A DNA stretch of 64,000 nt from the NCBI GenBank assembly GCA_963811775.1, contig CAWESO010000002.1, positions 186,001 through 250,000 on the forward strand, given 5' to 3'. A program made the translations under genes and the position numbers. The DNA comes from Chersky-840 sp963811775. GTDB taxonomy: Bacteria; Actinomycetota; Acidimicrobiia; Acidimicrobiales; UBA8190. Below the pieces are notes generated by a model that saw nothing but the letters and a program-made list of their open reading frames with translations, had not been told where the DNA came from and made no database searches. Below, one piece after another: positions 24,333 through 32,894 of the stretch (position 1 is the stretch's first letter; each line of letters starts with the position of its first letter).

Positions 24333-25085
24333 TCAGGGAATGCCGCCGTCGACGCGCAGCAGCTGGCCGGTGGTGAAGCTCGATGCGTCGCTGGCGAAGT
24401 ACAGGGCGGTTCCGACGACTTCGTCGGGCTCCCCGCCGCGCTTGAGCGCGAAGCGCTGGGCGCCGTGTTGGAACGCCTCCATGTCCCAGGCCTTGGTCAC
24501 GTCGGTCAGGAACGGCCCCGCCATGATGCAGTTGACGCGCACCGACGGCCCGAGCGCCTGGGCGAAGCCGAGCGTGAGCGCGTTAACGCCGGCCTTCGCC
24601 GCGGCGTAGGGGAGGATCTCCGGGGTGGGACGGATCGATCCCACACTCGACACGTTGATCACCGACCCGCCGCCGTCGCGCACCATGCGGCTGCCCACCA
24701 GGGCGGTCAGGCGGAACACGCCTTTGAGGTTGAGGTCCACCACCTTGTCCCACATGGACTCGGTGACCGTGGTCACGTCCTCGTAGAGCAGCGACATCCC
24801 GGCGTTGTTGACGAGCACGTCGACGTGTCCGAAGGTGTCGTACGCGGCGTCGGCCAACCCCTCGAGCTCGTCCCAGTGCGACACGTTGCACGACCAGGCC
24901 AGGGCTCGGCGTCCGAGCTTCTCCACCTCGTCGGCCACGGCCCGACAGGCGTCGAGCTTGCGACTGGCCACCACCACGTCCGCGCCCGCCCCGGCGAGGC
25001 CCACCGCCATGGCCCGGCCCAGCCCCCGACTGCCCCCGGTGACGATCGCCACCTTGCCGGTGAGGTCGAAGCGGTCCTGTCCCAC
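24333..25085 (-). CDS. Short-chain dehydrogenase/reductase
   Basis: A 250-residue classical SDR. The cofactor motif is VTGGSRGLGRAM, NNAG is present at the end of strand 4, and the catalytic Ser-Tyr-Lys reads INVSSVGS and YAAAKAG. The C-terminus ends TGQLLRVDGGIP. The Arg-Lys after strand 2 (VASRKLD) suggests NADP(H). It probably reduces or oxidises a hydroxy/keto acyl-CoA or similar lipid. It follows the phosphotransferase and acyl-CoA dehydrogenase genes on the same strand with a 12-base gap, so it belongs to that operon. Confidence 0.9.
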   Translation of the reverse strand: MGQDRFDLTGKVAIVTGGSRGLGRAMAVGLAGAGADVVVASRKLDACRAVADEVEKLGRRALAWSCNVSHWDELEGLADAAYDTFGHVDVLVNNAGMSLLYEDVTTVTESMWDKVVDLNLKGVFRLTALVGSRMVRDGGGSVINVSSVGSIRPTPEILPYAAAKAGVNALTLGFAQALGPSVRVNCIMAGPFLTDVTKAWDMEAFQHGAQRFALKRGGEPDEVVGTALYFASDASSFTTGQLLRVDGGIP

Positions 25086-25097
25086 CGACGTGTCTCC

Positions 25098-26195
25098 TCA
25101 GTGCAGTGGCGTCGTGGCGGCGAGGTCCGCCGCCCGCTCGGCCAGGTTGAGCACGACGTCACCGAACGCCTCCATCTTCGGGTTGTCCGCCGTCCCCTGC
25201 ACGACGCGGGCGTAGCCCCCTTCGAGGACCACGGCCAGCTTGAAGCGCGCCAGGATCACGTAGTAGTCGATCTCGTCGGTGTCGCGCCCACTCTCGGACG
25301 AGTAGTAGTCGAGAAGCTCGGTGCGCGACGGCATGCCCGTGTAGTCGACGTAGCTCCCCGTGGCGCGCTCTTCCTCGTCGTCGAGCCAACCCTGGATGAC
25401 CCACCCCAGGTCGAGGAGCGGGTCCCCCACCGTCGCCATCTCCCAGTCCACGATGGCGGCCAGACGGGCCGGGGCCCCGTGCTGGAACATGACATTGGCG
25501 AACTGGTAGTCGCCGTGCATGATCCCGGGCTGGTAGTTCCGGGGTTGATGCGCCCGCAACCACGCCGCCGCGGTGTCGAGGCCGGGGATGTCGCGGAACT
25601 GCACGGCGGCCAGATGGCTCATCCACCGGTCGACCTGGCGCTCGTGGAAGCCGTCGGGGCGGCCGAAGCCCTCGAGCCCCCGGGCCCGCCAGTCCACCTT
25701 GGCCAGCTTGGCGATGCCGTCGACCAGCTGAAAGGCGAGGCCGCGCCGGGCGTCGAGGTCGGCGTCGAACGGGGCCGGCCAGCCTCCCCCGCCCATGGGC
25801 GACCACCCGTCGACGAACTCCATCACGTAGAAGCAGCCCCCCATGAGCTCGGGGTCGTCGCACACGGCCAGGGCGCGGGCGTGCGGGACGTCGGTGTCGG
25901 CCAGCGCGGCCAGCAGCCGGTACTCGCGCAGCATCGTGTTGTTGCGGCCCTCGGGGACGATGCGCGGCGGGCGGCGCAGGGCCATGCGGTGACCGCCCCG
26001 CCGGATCTCGAACAGCTCGTTGGACGCGCCGCCGGTGACGAAGGTCGCCTCGAGCGGCTCACCCGCGCCGGGCAGGCCGTGGGCGTCGAAGAAGTCCCGC
26101 AGGCGATCGAGGTCGACCAGTCCCCGGGTGCGCTCCTCGTCGTCGACCGCGCCGTCGGGGACCGCAGCATCGGGAACCGCGGCGTCCGGTGTCAC
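25098..26195 (-). CDS. APH-family phosphotransferase (ACAD-associated)
   Basis: A 365-residue kinase-like protein of the aminoglycoside phosphotransferase fold, of the group found beside acyl-CoA dehydrogenases. The start is GTG 26195, overlapping the stop of the acyl-CoA dehydrogenase. A nucleotide-binding strand (VTGGASNELFEI) and Arg in place of Lys in LRRPP are followed by the catalytic loop GIMHGDYQFANVMF (Asp base, Asn metal ligand) and AIVDWEMATVGDPLLDLGW, the metal-binding Asp. By analogy with ACAD10/11, it may phosphorylate a hydroxy-acyl-CoA so that the partner dehydrogenase can process it. That is inference. Confidence 0.88.
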   Translation of the reverse strand: MTPDAAVPDAAVPDGAVDDEERTRGLVDLDRLRDFFDAHGLPGAGEPLEATFVTGGASNELFEIRRGGHRMALRRPPRIVPEGRNNTMLREYRLLAALADTDVPHARALAVCDDPELMGGCFYVMEFVDGWSPMGGGGWPAPFDADLDARRGLAFQLVDGIAKLAKVDWRARGLEGFGRPDGFHERQVDRWMSHLAAVQFRDIPGLDTAAAWLRAHQPRNYQPGIMHGDYQFANVMFQHGAPARLAAIVDWEMATVGDPLLDLGWVIQGWLDDEEERATGSYVDYTGMPSRTELLDYYSSESGRDTDEIDYYVILARFKLAVVLEGGYARVVQGTADNPKMEAFGDVVLNLAERAADLAATTPLH

Positions 26196-27502
26196 TGGTT
26201 CGCCACCTCGTGCTCGAGGTGCTCGGCGAACTTCCGGCGCGCCGTGGCGAGCTTCTCGGGCAGGTGCTCGGTGGGCCACGCCCCCGGCGCGGCCTGGTAG
26301 CGCTTCAGGATCTGGCGCGCCACGGTGACGCGGTGCACCTCACTCGGGCCGTCCACCAGTCCCATGATCGGCACCATCATCCAGTACCCCCCCAGCGGGA
26401 GCTCGTTGGAGACACCGAGGGCGCCGTGCACCTGGATGGAGCGTTGCACGATGTCGTGCAGCACCTGCGCGGTGAGGACCTTGACCGCCGCGATGTCATG
26501 GCGGACCTTGCGGTAGTCCTGGTACTGGTCGATCTCCCACGCCACGTACAGCACGAAGAGGCGGAATTGCGTGAGCTGCGCGTAGGAGTCGGCGATGTAG
26601 TTCTGGACGCTCTGCTTGTCGGCCAGCACGCTGCCCTGGGTGTGGCGCGACAGGGCCCGCTCGCACATCATGTCGATGGCCTTCTGGCACACCCCGACGG
26701 TGCGCATGGCGTGGTGGATGCGCCCGCCCCCCAGTCGGGTCTGGGCGATGGCGAAGGCCTGGCCCTCCCCCCCGAGCAGGCTCTCGGCCGGCACCCGCAC
26801 CTCGTTGTAGTGGATCAAGGCGTGCATGCCCTCGTGGCCGTCGCCGAAGTGCTCACCCATCAGTCCGACGTTGCGGACGATCTCGACACCGGGCGTGTCG
26901 GTGGGGACGAGGAACATCGACATCCCCTGGTACGCGCTCACGTCGGGGTTCGTCACCGCCATGACGATGAGGAAGGCCGACGTCCGGGCGTTCGACGAGA
27001 AGAACTTCCATCCCTCGATCACCCATTCGTCGCCGTCGCGGCGAGCCCGGGTCTCGAAACGCGTGGGGTCCGAACCGCCTTGGGGCTCGGTCATCGAGTA
27101 CGACGAGAAGATCTCACCGTCGAGCAGGGGCCGGAGGTAGCGCTCCTTCTGCTCGTCGGTGCCGTAATGGGCGATGATCTCGGCGTTGCCCGTGTCCGGC
27201 GCCTGGCACCCGAAGATGATGGGAGCCCACCGGCTCCGGCCCAGGATCTCGTTCATGAGCGAGAGCTTCACCTGGCCGTACCCCTCGCCCCCGAGCTCGG
27301 GGCCGAGATGGCACGCCCACAGCTTCTGGTCGCGGACCCGCTGTTTCAGCGGGTCGACGATGGCGCGCAGCTTGTCGTCGAGGGGGTGGAAGGTGCGGTC
27401 GCCCCACAGCAGGTCGAGCGGCTCGACCTCCTCGCGGACGAAGGCGTCGGTCCAGTCGAGCTTGGCCTGGAATTCGGGATCGGTGGAGAACTCCCAACCC
27501 AA
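26192..27502 (-). CDS. Acyl-CoA dehydrogenase
   Basis: A 436-residue FAD enzyme that introduces a 2,3 double bond in an acyl-CoA. It shows YSMTEPQGGSDPTRF in the flavin-binding middle domain, WKFFSSNA, and the C-terminal helical bundle with RLGGGRIHHAMRTVG, QVHGALGVS and DGPSEVHRVTVARQIL. The length is slightly above the family mean, as in mycobacterial long-chain FadE proteins. Its stop overlaps the GTG of the phosphotransferase, so the two are coupled. Confidence 0.92.
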   Translation of the reverse strand: MGWEFSTDPEFQAKLDWTDAFVREEVEPLDLLWGDRTFHPLDDKLRAIVDPLKQRVRDQKLWACHLGPELGGEGYGQVKLSLMNEILGRSRWAPIIFGCQAPDTGNAEIIAHYGTDEQKERYLRPLLDGEIFSSYSMTEPQGGSDPTRFETRARRDGDEWVIEGWKFFSSNARTSAFLIVMAVTNPDVSAYQGMSMFLVPTDTPGVEIVRNVGLMGEHFGDGHEGMHALIHYNEVRVPAESLLGGEGQAFAIAQTRLGGGRIHHAMRTVGVCQKAIDMMCERALSRHTQGSVLADKQSVQNYIADSYAQLTQFRLFVLYVAWEIDQYQDYRKVRHDIAAVKVLTAQVLHDIVQRSIQVHGALGVSNELPLGGYWMMVPIMGLVDGPSEVHRVTVARQILKRYQAAPGAWPTEHLPEKLATARRKFAEHLEHEVANQ

Positions 27503-27511
27503 CGACGTGCC

Positions 27512-27943
27512 TCAGCTCTCGCTCGAGCCGTACTGGGCCTGGGGGATGGGCCCGGTCGACGCCGGCGGGGTCGCGGCCGGGGCCGGGGCCGACGGGACCG
27601 TGCTGCTCGTGGGGATGGTGGCGGCGGTGGGGATGGTGGCCCCGGGGTCGACGACGCCGGTGGTCTCGGCCACCGCGGCGGTGGCGGACGTCACCGACAC
27701 CTGCCCGTGCTCGGCTTCGAAGGCCTGGACGAGCCCGACGATCTCGGTCGCCCGGGTGTCAGCCCCGGGGGCGGCCCGCCCCATGCGCTGGGTGTAGGTG
27801 ATGCCGCCCAACTCGAGGAGCAACGCGTCGGCCTTGCGCTTGGACTGGACCTCGGCCAGCTTCGCCTGTCCCGCCTGGCCCGCCTGCTGTGCCTTGTCGG
27901 CCAGCTGCGTCGCCTGGGCCTTCACCTTGTCCATCAGTCCCAT
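27512..27943 (-). CDS. Unknown actinobacterial protein with helical start and low-complexity tail
   Basis: 143 residues. The first 45 form an amphipathic helix rich in Ala, Gln and Lys (MGLMDKVKAQATQLADKAQQ). A short ordered segment follows (LLLELGGITYTQRMGR), then a Thr/Ala/Pro-rich unstructured tail. A strong GGAGG precedes the ATG. It resembles small proteins found beside lipid genes in actinobacteria, possibly membrane-associated through the helix. The first gene of the minus-strand cluster ending at 24333. Its function is unknown. Confidence 0.65.
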   Translation of the reverse strand: MGLMDKVKAQATQLADKAQQAGQAGQAKLAEVQSKRKADALLLELGGITYTQRMGRAAPGADTRATEIVGLVQAFEAEHGQVSVTSATAAVAETTGVVDPGATIPTAATIPTSSTVPSAPAPAATPPASTGPIPQAQYGSSES

Positions 27944-28073
27944 GACCGTCCTCCTTCTCCGGGCCCGCGGCGCCTGCCGGTGCGTGCAGGCGCTCGGAAC
28001 ATCGGGCCATCGGCGCCTGAGCCTGACTGTAGGCCAGCGCTCACGAAGAGAGAAAGCCGTCGGCCTGCCGACC

Positions 28074-28958
28074 TCAGCCCGCGGTCCAGGCCTCGCTGCG
28101 CTCCCATAATTCAGCCGCGAGCTCGGGGGTGGCCCGCTCCGACGGGGGGCGCGCCGCGCACTGGTCGTAGTAGCGCCCGGAGTGCGCCGCGACGTCGGGG
28201 TCGGTGGCGCAGTAGACCGACGTGCGCGCGCCCTCGTCGGTCGGCTTCATGAACCGCTTGGCCAGCGCCTCGAGCGGCCACGGCAGCCGTCGCCAGATGT
28301 CGGACGCGATCACCCCGGGATGCAGCGCCGAGGTGGTGACCCCGGCTCCCGTCGCCCCCGGGACCGTCCCGCCGGTGTCACCGGCGCCCACCCGGCGGGA
28401 GAGCTCCTGGGCGAAGAGCACGTTGCACAGCTTGGACACGCCGTACTCGCGCAATCCCGTCACCGAACGCGTCGGCCGCCGCAGGGCGTCGAAGTCGATG
28501 CCCTTGGCTCCGTAGTGCGAGTCGCTGGCGACGACCACGACGCGCGCCGGGGCGCTCCGGGCCAGCACACCCAGGAGCATCGTGGTGAAAAGGAAGTGGC
28601 CCAGGTGGTTGACCCCGAAGGCCAGCTCGAAGCCGTCCACCGTCGTGCCCCGCTGGCCGGCCACCCCGGCGTTGTCGACCAGGACGTGCAAGGGCTCGCC
28701 CGAGGCGATGTAGGCGGCCGCCGCGGCCCGCACCGAGGCCAGGTCGGCCAGGTCCAGGGCCAGGAAGCCCACGGCGTCAGGACCATGGGCGGTGGCGATG
28801 TCGTCGAGGACGGGCCGGGCCCGCTCGTAGGACCGGCACGCCACGTGCACGCGCGCCCCGCGCCGGGCGAGCTCGGTGGCCGTGGCCCGGCCGATCCCGG
28901 TGTTGGCGCCCGTCACGAGCACGGTCCGGCCCTCGAGGCCGTGCTGCTCGTCGGGCAT
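28074..28958 (-). CDS. Short-chain dehydrogenase, retinol-dehydrogenase-like
   Basis: A 294-residue SDR. Its ATG overlaps the stop of the acyl-CoA ligase (TGATG). The cofactor motif is VTGANTGIGRATA, followed by ACRSYERA, pointing to NADP(H). It has DNAGVAG in place of NNAG and catalytic residues in VVVASDSHY and YGVSKLCN, the YxxxK arrangement of the retinol dehydrogenase/WWOX-like group. These act on long-chain or isoprenoid alcohols. The substrate is uncertain. Confidence 0.9.
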   Translation of the reverse strand: MPDEQHGLEGRTVLVTGANTGIGRATATELARRGARVHVACRSYERARPVLDDIATAHGPDAVGFLALDLADLASVRAAAAAYIASGEPLHVLVDNAGVAGQRGTTVDGFELAFGVNHLGHFLFTTMLLGVLARSAPARVVVVASDSHYGAKGIDFDALRRPTRSVTGLREYGVSKLCNVLFAQELSRRVGAGDTGGTVPGATGAGVTTSALHPGVIASDIWRRLPWPLEALAKRFMKPTDEGARTSVYCATDPDVAAHSGRYYDQCAARPPSERATPELAAELWERSEAWTAG

Positions 28959-30655
28959 CACAGCTCCAGCAGGGCCTGTCGGCCGTGCGCCGCGAAGTCC
29001 GCGTCGAGCGCGTCGACGTCGCTCGGCATCATCCGGCGGTAGACCGTCGCGCCGCCGGCACCCTTCGTCGCCGCGAAGGGTCGCCACCACACCGGGTCGG
29101 TCGTGGCCCAGCGTTGGCGCCGCAGCGGACGCTTGTCCACCTTGCCCGTGCCCGTGAGCGGGATCGAGTCGGCGATGCGCACGAAGCGCGGGGCCCATTT
29201 CGTCCCGAGGTCGCTCTGGCTCCCGAGGAAGTCCCCGAACGCCGCCGGATCGAAGGCACCGGGATCGGTCAGCTCCAGCGCGGCCAGGACCTGGTCGCCG
29301 GTGCGGGGGTCCGGCACGGGGAGCACCACGGCGGTCACCACGCCGGGGAAGCGGGCCAGGATCCGCTCTACGGGGGCGGCGGCGAAGTTCTCACCGTCGA
29401 CGCGGAGCCAGTCCGACATGCGGCCGGCGAAGTAGAAGTAGCCCTCCTCGTCGCGATAGCCGAGGTCTCCCGACCAGAACCATCCGTTGCGGGTGCGCTC
29501 GGCGTCGGCTTCGTCGTTGGCGTAGTAGCCCTCGAAGCGCGACGCGCCGTCGCGGCTCACGATCTCCCCGATGGCCGTCGACGCGTTGCACAACCTCCCC
29601 TCCGCGTCGAAGACCGCGGCCGGGCACTGCACCCCCGCCGCGTCGACGATCACCACGTCGGTCCCGGGGGGCGGCTTGCCCATGGCCTGGCGGGGTGTGC
29701 CCGGTCCCCGCGACATGGAGATGGCACCCTCGCTCGATCCGTAGCCCTCGACGATCGGGCAGGCGAAACGGCGTTTGAAGGTCGAGATGTCATGGGGGGA
29801 ACCGTCCGTGCCGAAACCGAAGCGGAGGGTGTTCTCGGCGTCGTCGGGAGCGGGCGGCGTGGCCAGCACGTAGGCCAGGGCCCGACCCACGTAGTTGAAG
29901 TACGTCACGCCGTAGCGGCGGACGTCGGGGAGGAACCCCGAAGCCGAGAACCGCCGCCGGAGGACGAGCTCGGCCCCGGCCGCGATGGCCGGGACCACGC
30001 AGGTGTTGAGGGCGTTGCCGTGGAACATGGGCATGGCGCAGTACATGACGTCGCCGGGCCCGAACCCCGACCCCCCCGCCATCACGCTGGCCTGGCTGGC
30101 CATGCGCCCCTGGCTGGCGCGTACCGCCTTGGGCGCGCCGGTCGACCCCGAGGTGAACAGGAGGAGGTACAGCGTGGCCGGGTCGAGCCCGGTGGCGAGC
30201 GACTGCGCGCCGGATCGCACGTCGTCGGCCCCGGGCCCGCTCCGGGCGCGGCGCCGGGCCGGGTAGTCGGGGGCGTCGCACGACAGGACCCGCGCCGGAT
30301 CGACCCCGGTGTCGAGGCCGTCCAGGAGCGCCTGCTGGGTGACGTCGGTGATGATGAGCTGGCAGTCGCAGTGCGCGATGTCTCGGGCCAGCTCGGCCCC
30401 ACGTCGCGTGGGGTTGATCCCGACGACAGCCGCGCCGGCCAGCGCCGCTCCTCCCAGGAGGAAGAGGTACTCGGGCACGTTCTCGAGGAGCACGCCGACG
30501 TGGAAAGGCCCGTCCCGGCGCAGGGCCAGGAGCATGCGGGCCCGGGCCAGCGACGCGGCGACGACCTCTCGCCACGTCCACATCTCGTCTTCGAAGCGCA
30601 GTCCGGGGTGGTCGTCCTCGGCCCGCGCCACGAGCAGGTCGGCCACCGTGGTCAT
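28958..30655 (-). CDS. Acyl-CoA synthetase (FadD-type)
   Basis: A 565-residue class I adenylate-forming enzyme that activates a carboxylic acid to its CoA thioester. The P-loop TSGSTGAPKAV (near 165), the EGYGSSEG A5 motif, SGDLGYRDEEGYFYFAGR and the C-terminal TGTGKVDKRPLR with the catalytic Lys are all intact. The overall order resembles mycobacterial FadD17. It is first in an operon with an SDR and is divergent from a phosphotransferase gene only 26 bases away, so both promoters must overlap coding sequence or be very compact. Confidence 0.9.
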   Translation of the reverse strand: MTTVADLLVARAEDDHPGLRFEDEMWTWREVVAASLARARMLLALRRDGPFHVGVLLENVPEYLFLLGGAALAGAAVVGINPTRRGAELARDIAHCDCQLIITDVTQQALLDGLDTGVDPARVLSCDAPDYPARRRARSGPGADDVRSGAQSLATGLDPATLYLLLFTSGSTGAPKAVRASQGRMASQASVMAGGSGFGPGDVMYCAMPMFHGNALNTCVVPAIAAGAELVLRRRFSASGFLPDVRRYGVTYFNYVGRALAYVLATPPAPDDAENTLRFGFGTDGSPHDISTFKRRFACPIVEGYGSSEGAISMSRGPGTPRQAMGKPPPGTDVVIVDAAGVQCPAAVFDAEGRLCNASTAIGEIVSRDGASRFEGYYANDEADAERTRNGWFWSGDLGYRDEEGYFYFAGRMSDWLRVDGENFAAAPVERILARFPGVVTAVVLPVPDPRTGDQVLAALELTDPGAFDPAAFGDFLGSQSDLGTKWAPRFVRIADSIPLTGTGKVDKRPLRRQRWATTDPVWWRPFAATKGAGGATVYRRMMPSDVDALDADFAAHGRQALLEL

Positions 30656-30681
30656 GGCCTGACGATAGTTTGGTGCCTCCG

Positions 30682-31761
30682 ATGGGGATCTCCGAGGCCC
30701 GCGACCTCGAGGCCGTGCACGACGGGCTCACCCGGTGGGTGCGGTGGTGGCGGCCCGAGGCCGGCGACGTCCGTCTCGCCCCGCTCGTGCAGCCCGGCAC
30801 GGGCTTGTCGAGCGAGACGATCTTCGTGGAGGTCGACTGGGCCCTCGACGGACGGCCGGAGCACGCATCGTGGGTGGTCCGGCTCCCGCCCAGCGGCGAG
30901 GGTCTGTTCCCGTCCTACGACCTCACCATGCAGGGCCGGCTCCAGGCCACGCTGGCCGGCGCCGGCCTGCCCACGGTCGCACCCCTCGCCGTCGAGGAGG
31001 ACGACGCCTGGGTCGGCGCGCCCTTTCTCGTCATGGCGCGTGTCCCGGGCCGGGTGGTGCAGGCCGACAAGCCCTATCTGCGTCGGGGTTGGCTGGCCGA
31101 GGCGACGCCCGAGGGCCAGGCCACGCTGCACGGCGAGGTCGTCGACATCCTGGCCCGGGTCCATCGCCTCGACTGGGCCGCGCTGGGCTGCGGCGACATC
31201 CTGGCTGCGCGCACCGGGGGGCGGGCGGGGCGCGCCGGAGACGGGTTCTTGGCCGGCGAGGTCGAGCACTGGGCCCGGTACCTGGCGTGGGCGGGCGAGG
31301 GGAGCGCGCCACCGGTCTTCGACGACGGCGTGGCGTGGTGTCGCGCCCGGCTCCCCGACCCCGAACCGCCCGCCTCGCTGCTGTGGGGGGATGTCCAGCT
31401 CGGAAACGTGCTCGTGGGCGAGGACATGAGGGTGTCGGCCATGCTCGACCTCGAGATGGCATCGCTGGGCCCGGCCGAGGTCGACCTGGCCTGGTTCGTG
31501 GTCCTGCACGACATGGCGGTCGAGCGCTGCGGCGGGGACCTGCCCGGGTTCCCCGGGCGCGCCGCCACCATCGACGCCTATGAGCGCCGACTGGGGCGGC
31601 CCCTCGACGACCTGCGGTGGTACGAGGCCTTCGCCGCGCTACGCAGCGGCGCGATCCTGGTGCGCGCCGCCCGGCTGCTGGCCCGGCTCGGCGTCGACGA
31701 CAGCTGGTTGACGAACGAGAACCCCACCGTCGACCGTCTGGCCCGGCTCATCGCGACGTGA
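30682..31761 (+). CDS. APH-family phosphotransferase
   Basis: A 359-residue kinase-fold protein distinct from the other phosphotransferase at 25098-26195. The catalytic loop reads LLWGDVQLGNVLV: the base Asp and metal Asn are kept while the usual His is Trp, as in a common actinobacterial subgroup. The second metal site is MLDLEMASLGPAEVDLAWF. I chose ATG 30682; a TTG at 30670 is also possible. It is followed by a thioesterase gene and faces an acyl-CoA ligase, so a role in acyl-CoA metabolism is likely. Confidence 0.85.
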   Translation: MGISEARDLEAVHDGLTRWVRWWRPEAGDVRLAPLVQPGTGLSSETIFVEVDWALDGRPEHASWVVRLPPSGEGLFPSYDLTMQGRLQATLAGAGLPTVAPLAVEEDDAWVGAPFLVMARVPGRVVQADKPYLRRGWLAEATPEGQATLHGEVVDILARVHRLDWAALGCGDILAARTGGRAGRAGDGFLAGEVEHWARYLAWAGEGSAPPVFDDGVAWCRARLPDPEPPASLLWGDVQLGNVLVGEDMRVSAMLDLEMASLGPAEVDLAWFVVLHDMAVERCGGDLPGFPGRAATIDAYERRLGRPLDDLRWYEAFAALRSGAILVRAARLLARLGVDDSWLTNENPTVDRLARLIAT

Positions 31762-31778
31762 GCGCCTACGGTGCGGGC

Positions 31779-32185
31779 ATGAGCGAACGACACGTCACGA
31801 GCGCCGCCGCGCTGCTCGACACCATGCCATTCGCCCGCACGTGCGGGATCGAGCTCGTCGAAGCCGGGCCCGAGCGGGTCACCGGTTCGGTGGCCTGGGC
31901 GCCCGAGCGCTGCACCGCCGGCGAGGTCATGCACGGCGGCGTCCTCATGGCCCTGGCCGACAGCCTGGGCGGCGCGTGCGCCTTTCTCACCCTGCCCGAG
32001 GGGGCACGCACCTCCACCATCGAGTCAAGACCAATTTCTTCCGCGGCGTGCGCCAGGGCAGCGCCCACGGCGCCACCGTCCCGCTGCACGTGGGGCGGAG
32101 CACGATCGTGGTGCAGACCGACATCACCGACGACGAGGGCCGCCGGGTCGCCCAGGTCACCCAGACCCAGGCCGTCCTGCACTGA
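31779..32185 (+). CDS. Hotdog-fold thioesterase (PaaI type), frameshifted
   Basis: A PaaI-like thioesterase of about 135 residues once corrected. Before the break it reads ERCTAGEVMHGGVLMALADSLGG, with the His-Gly-Gly and following Asp of the family. One base is missing near 32025-32027: in the next frame the sequence continues KTNFFRGVRQGSAHGAT and ends QVTQTQAVLH. As written, the first frame would run on to 32363 in unrelated sequence. It hydrolyses an acyl- or aryl-CoA, consistent with its neighbours. Confidence 0.85.
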
Positions 32186-32339
32186 ATGGCGCCTGGGCCC
32201 GCCGCCAGACGCCTGGTCAGGCGCTCGTGACCGGGGGTGCGCGCCCGTTTCGGGTCCCCGAGGTTTGTCGGCTCGGGTCCCGGGAAGGATCAGCCTCGAT
32301 GACATCGCCGGAGCAGTGGCCGACCTTGACCGGTTCCCG

Positions 32340-32388
32340 CCCATGACGAGCCCACGCCCATGACGAGCCCACGCCCATGACGAGCGCG
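32340..32388 (+). repeat. 17-bp tandem repeat over a start codon
   Basis: CCCATGACGAGCCCACG occurs at 32340-32356 and 32357-32373, with a third, partial copy (CCCATGACGAGC) from 32374. Each copy holds an ATG, but the 17-bp period puts them in three different frames, and only the third (32377) opens the DinB-like gene. Confidence 0.9.
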
Positions 32389-32883
32389 GAATTGCTCGCC
32401 GACGCCTTCGGGCGCGTCCGTGACGTCGTGCACGACGCCGTGGACGGCCTCACGACCGATCAGCTCGGCCGGCGCCTGGACGCCGAGGCCAACTCGATCG
32501 CGTGGTTGGTCTGGCACCTGACGCGGGTCCAGGACGACCACGTCGCCGGCATCACCGGCGCCGAGCAGCTGTGGACGGCCCAGGACTGGGTGCAGCGCTT
32601 CGCCCTTCCCTTCGACGTCGCCGACACCGGGTACGGGCACGGGTCCGACGAGGTGGCGGCCGTCGCCGCCGACGCGGTCACGCTGTGCGGCTACCACGAT
32701 GCGGTGTACGACTCCACCGTCCGATTCGTGAGCGGCCTGACCGACGCCGATCTCGATCGCATCGTGGACGAGGGGTGGGATCCACCGGTCACCATGGGCG
32801 TGCGGCTCGTGAGCGTTCTCAACGACGACACGCAACATGCCGGCCAGGCCGCCTTCGCGCGCGGCATCGTGCTCCGATCCTGA
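32377..32883 (+). CDS. DinB-superfamily four-helix protein
   Basis: A 168-residue protein of the DinB/DUF664 group, related to mycothiol- or bacillithiol-dependent enzymes. The signature features are NSIAWLVWHLTRVQDDHV, with the first metal-ligand His, GYHDAVYDSTVRF, and VSVLNDDTQHAGQAAFARG with the last His. Such proteins bind a divalent metal in a four-helix bundle and often use the low-molecular-weight thiol of actinobacteria. The start is set by the third ATG of the 17-bp repeat. Confidence 0.85.
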   Translation: MTSAELLADAFGRVRDVVHDAVDGLTTDQLGRRLDAEANSIAWLVWHLTRVQDDHVAGITGAEQLWTAQDWVQRFALPFDVADTGYGHGSDEVAAVAADAVTLCGYHDAVYDSTVRFVSGLTDADLDRIVDEGWDPPVTMGVRLVSVLNDDTQHAGQAAFARGIVLRS

Positions 32884-32894
32884 ACACCGGCCGG

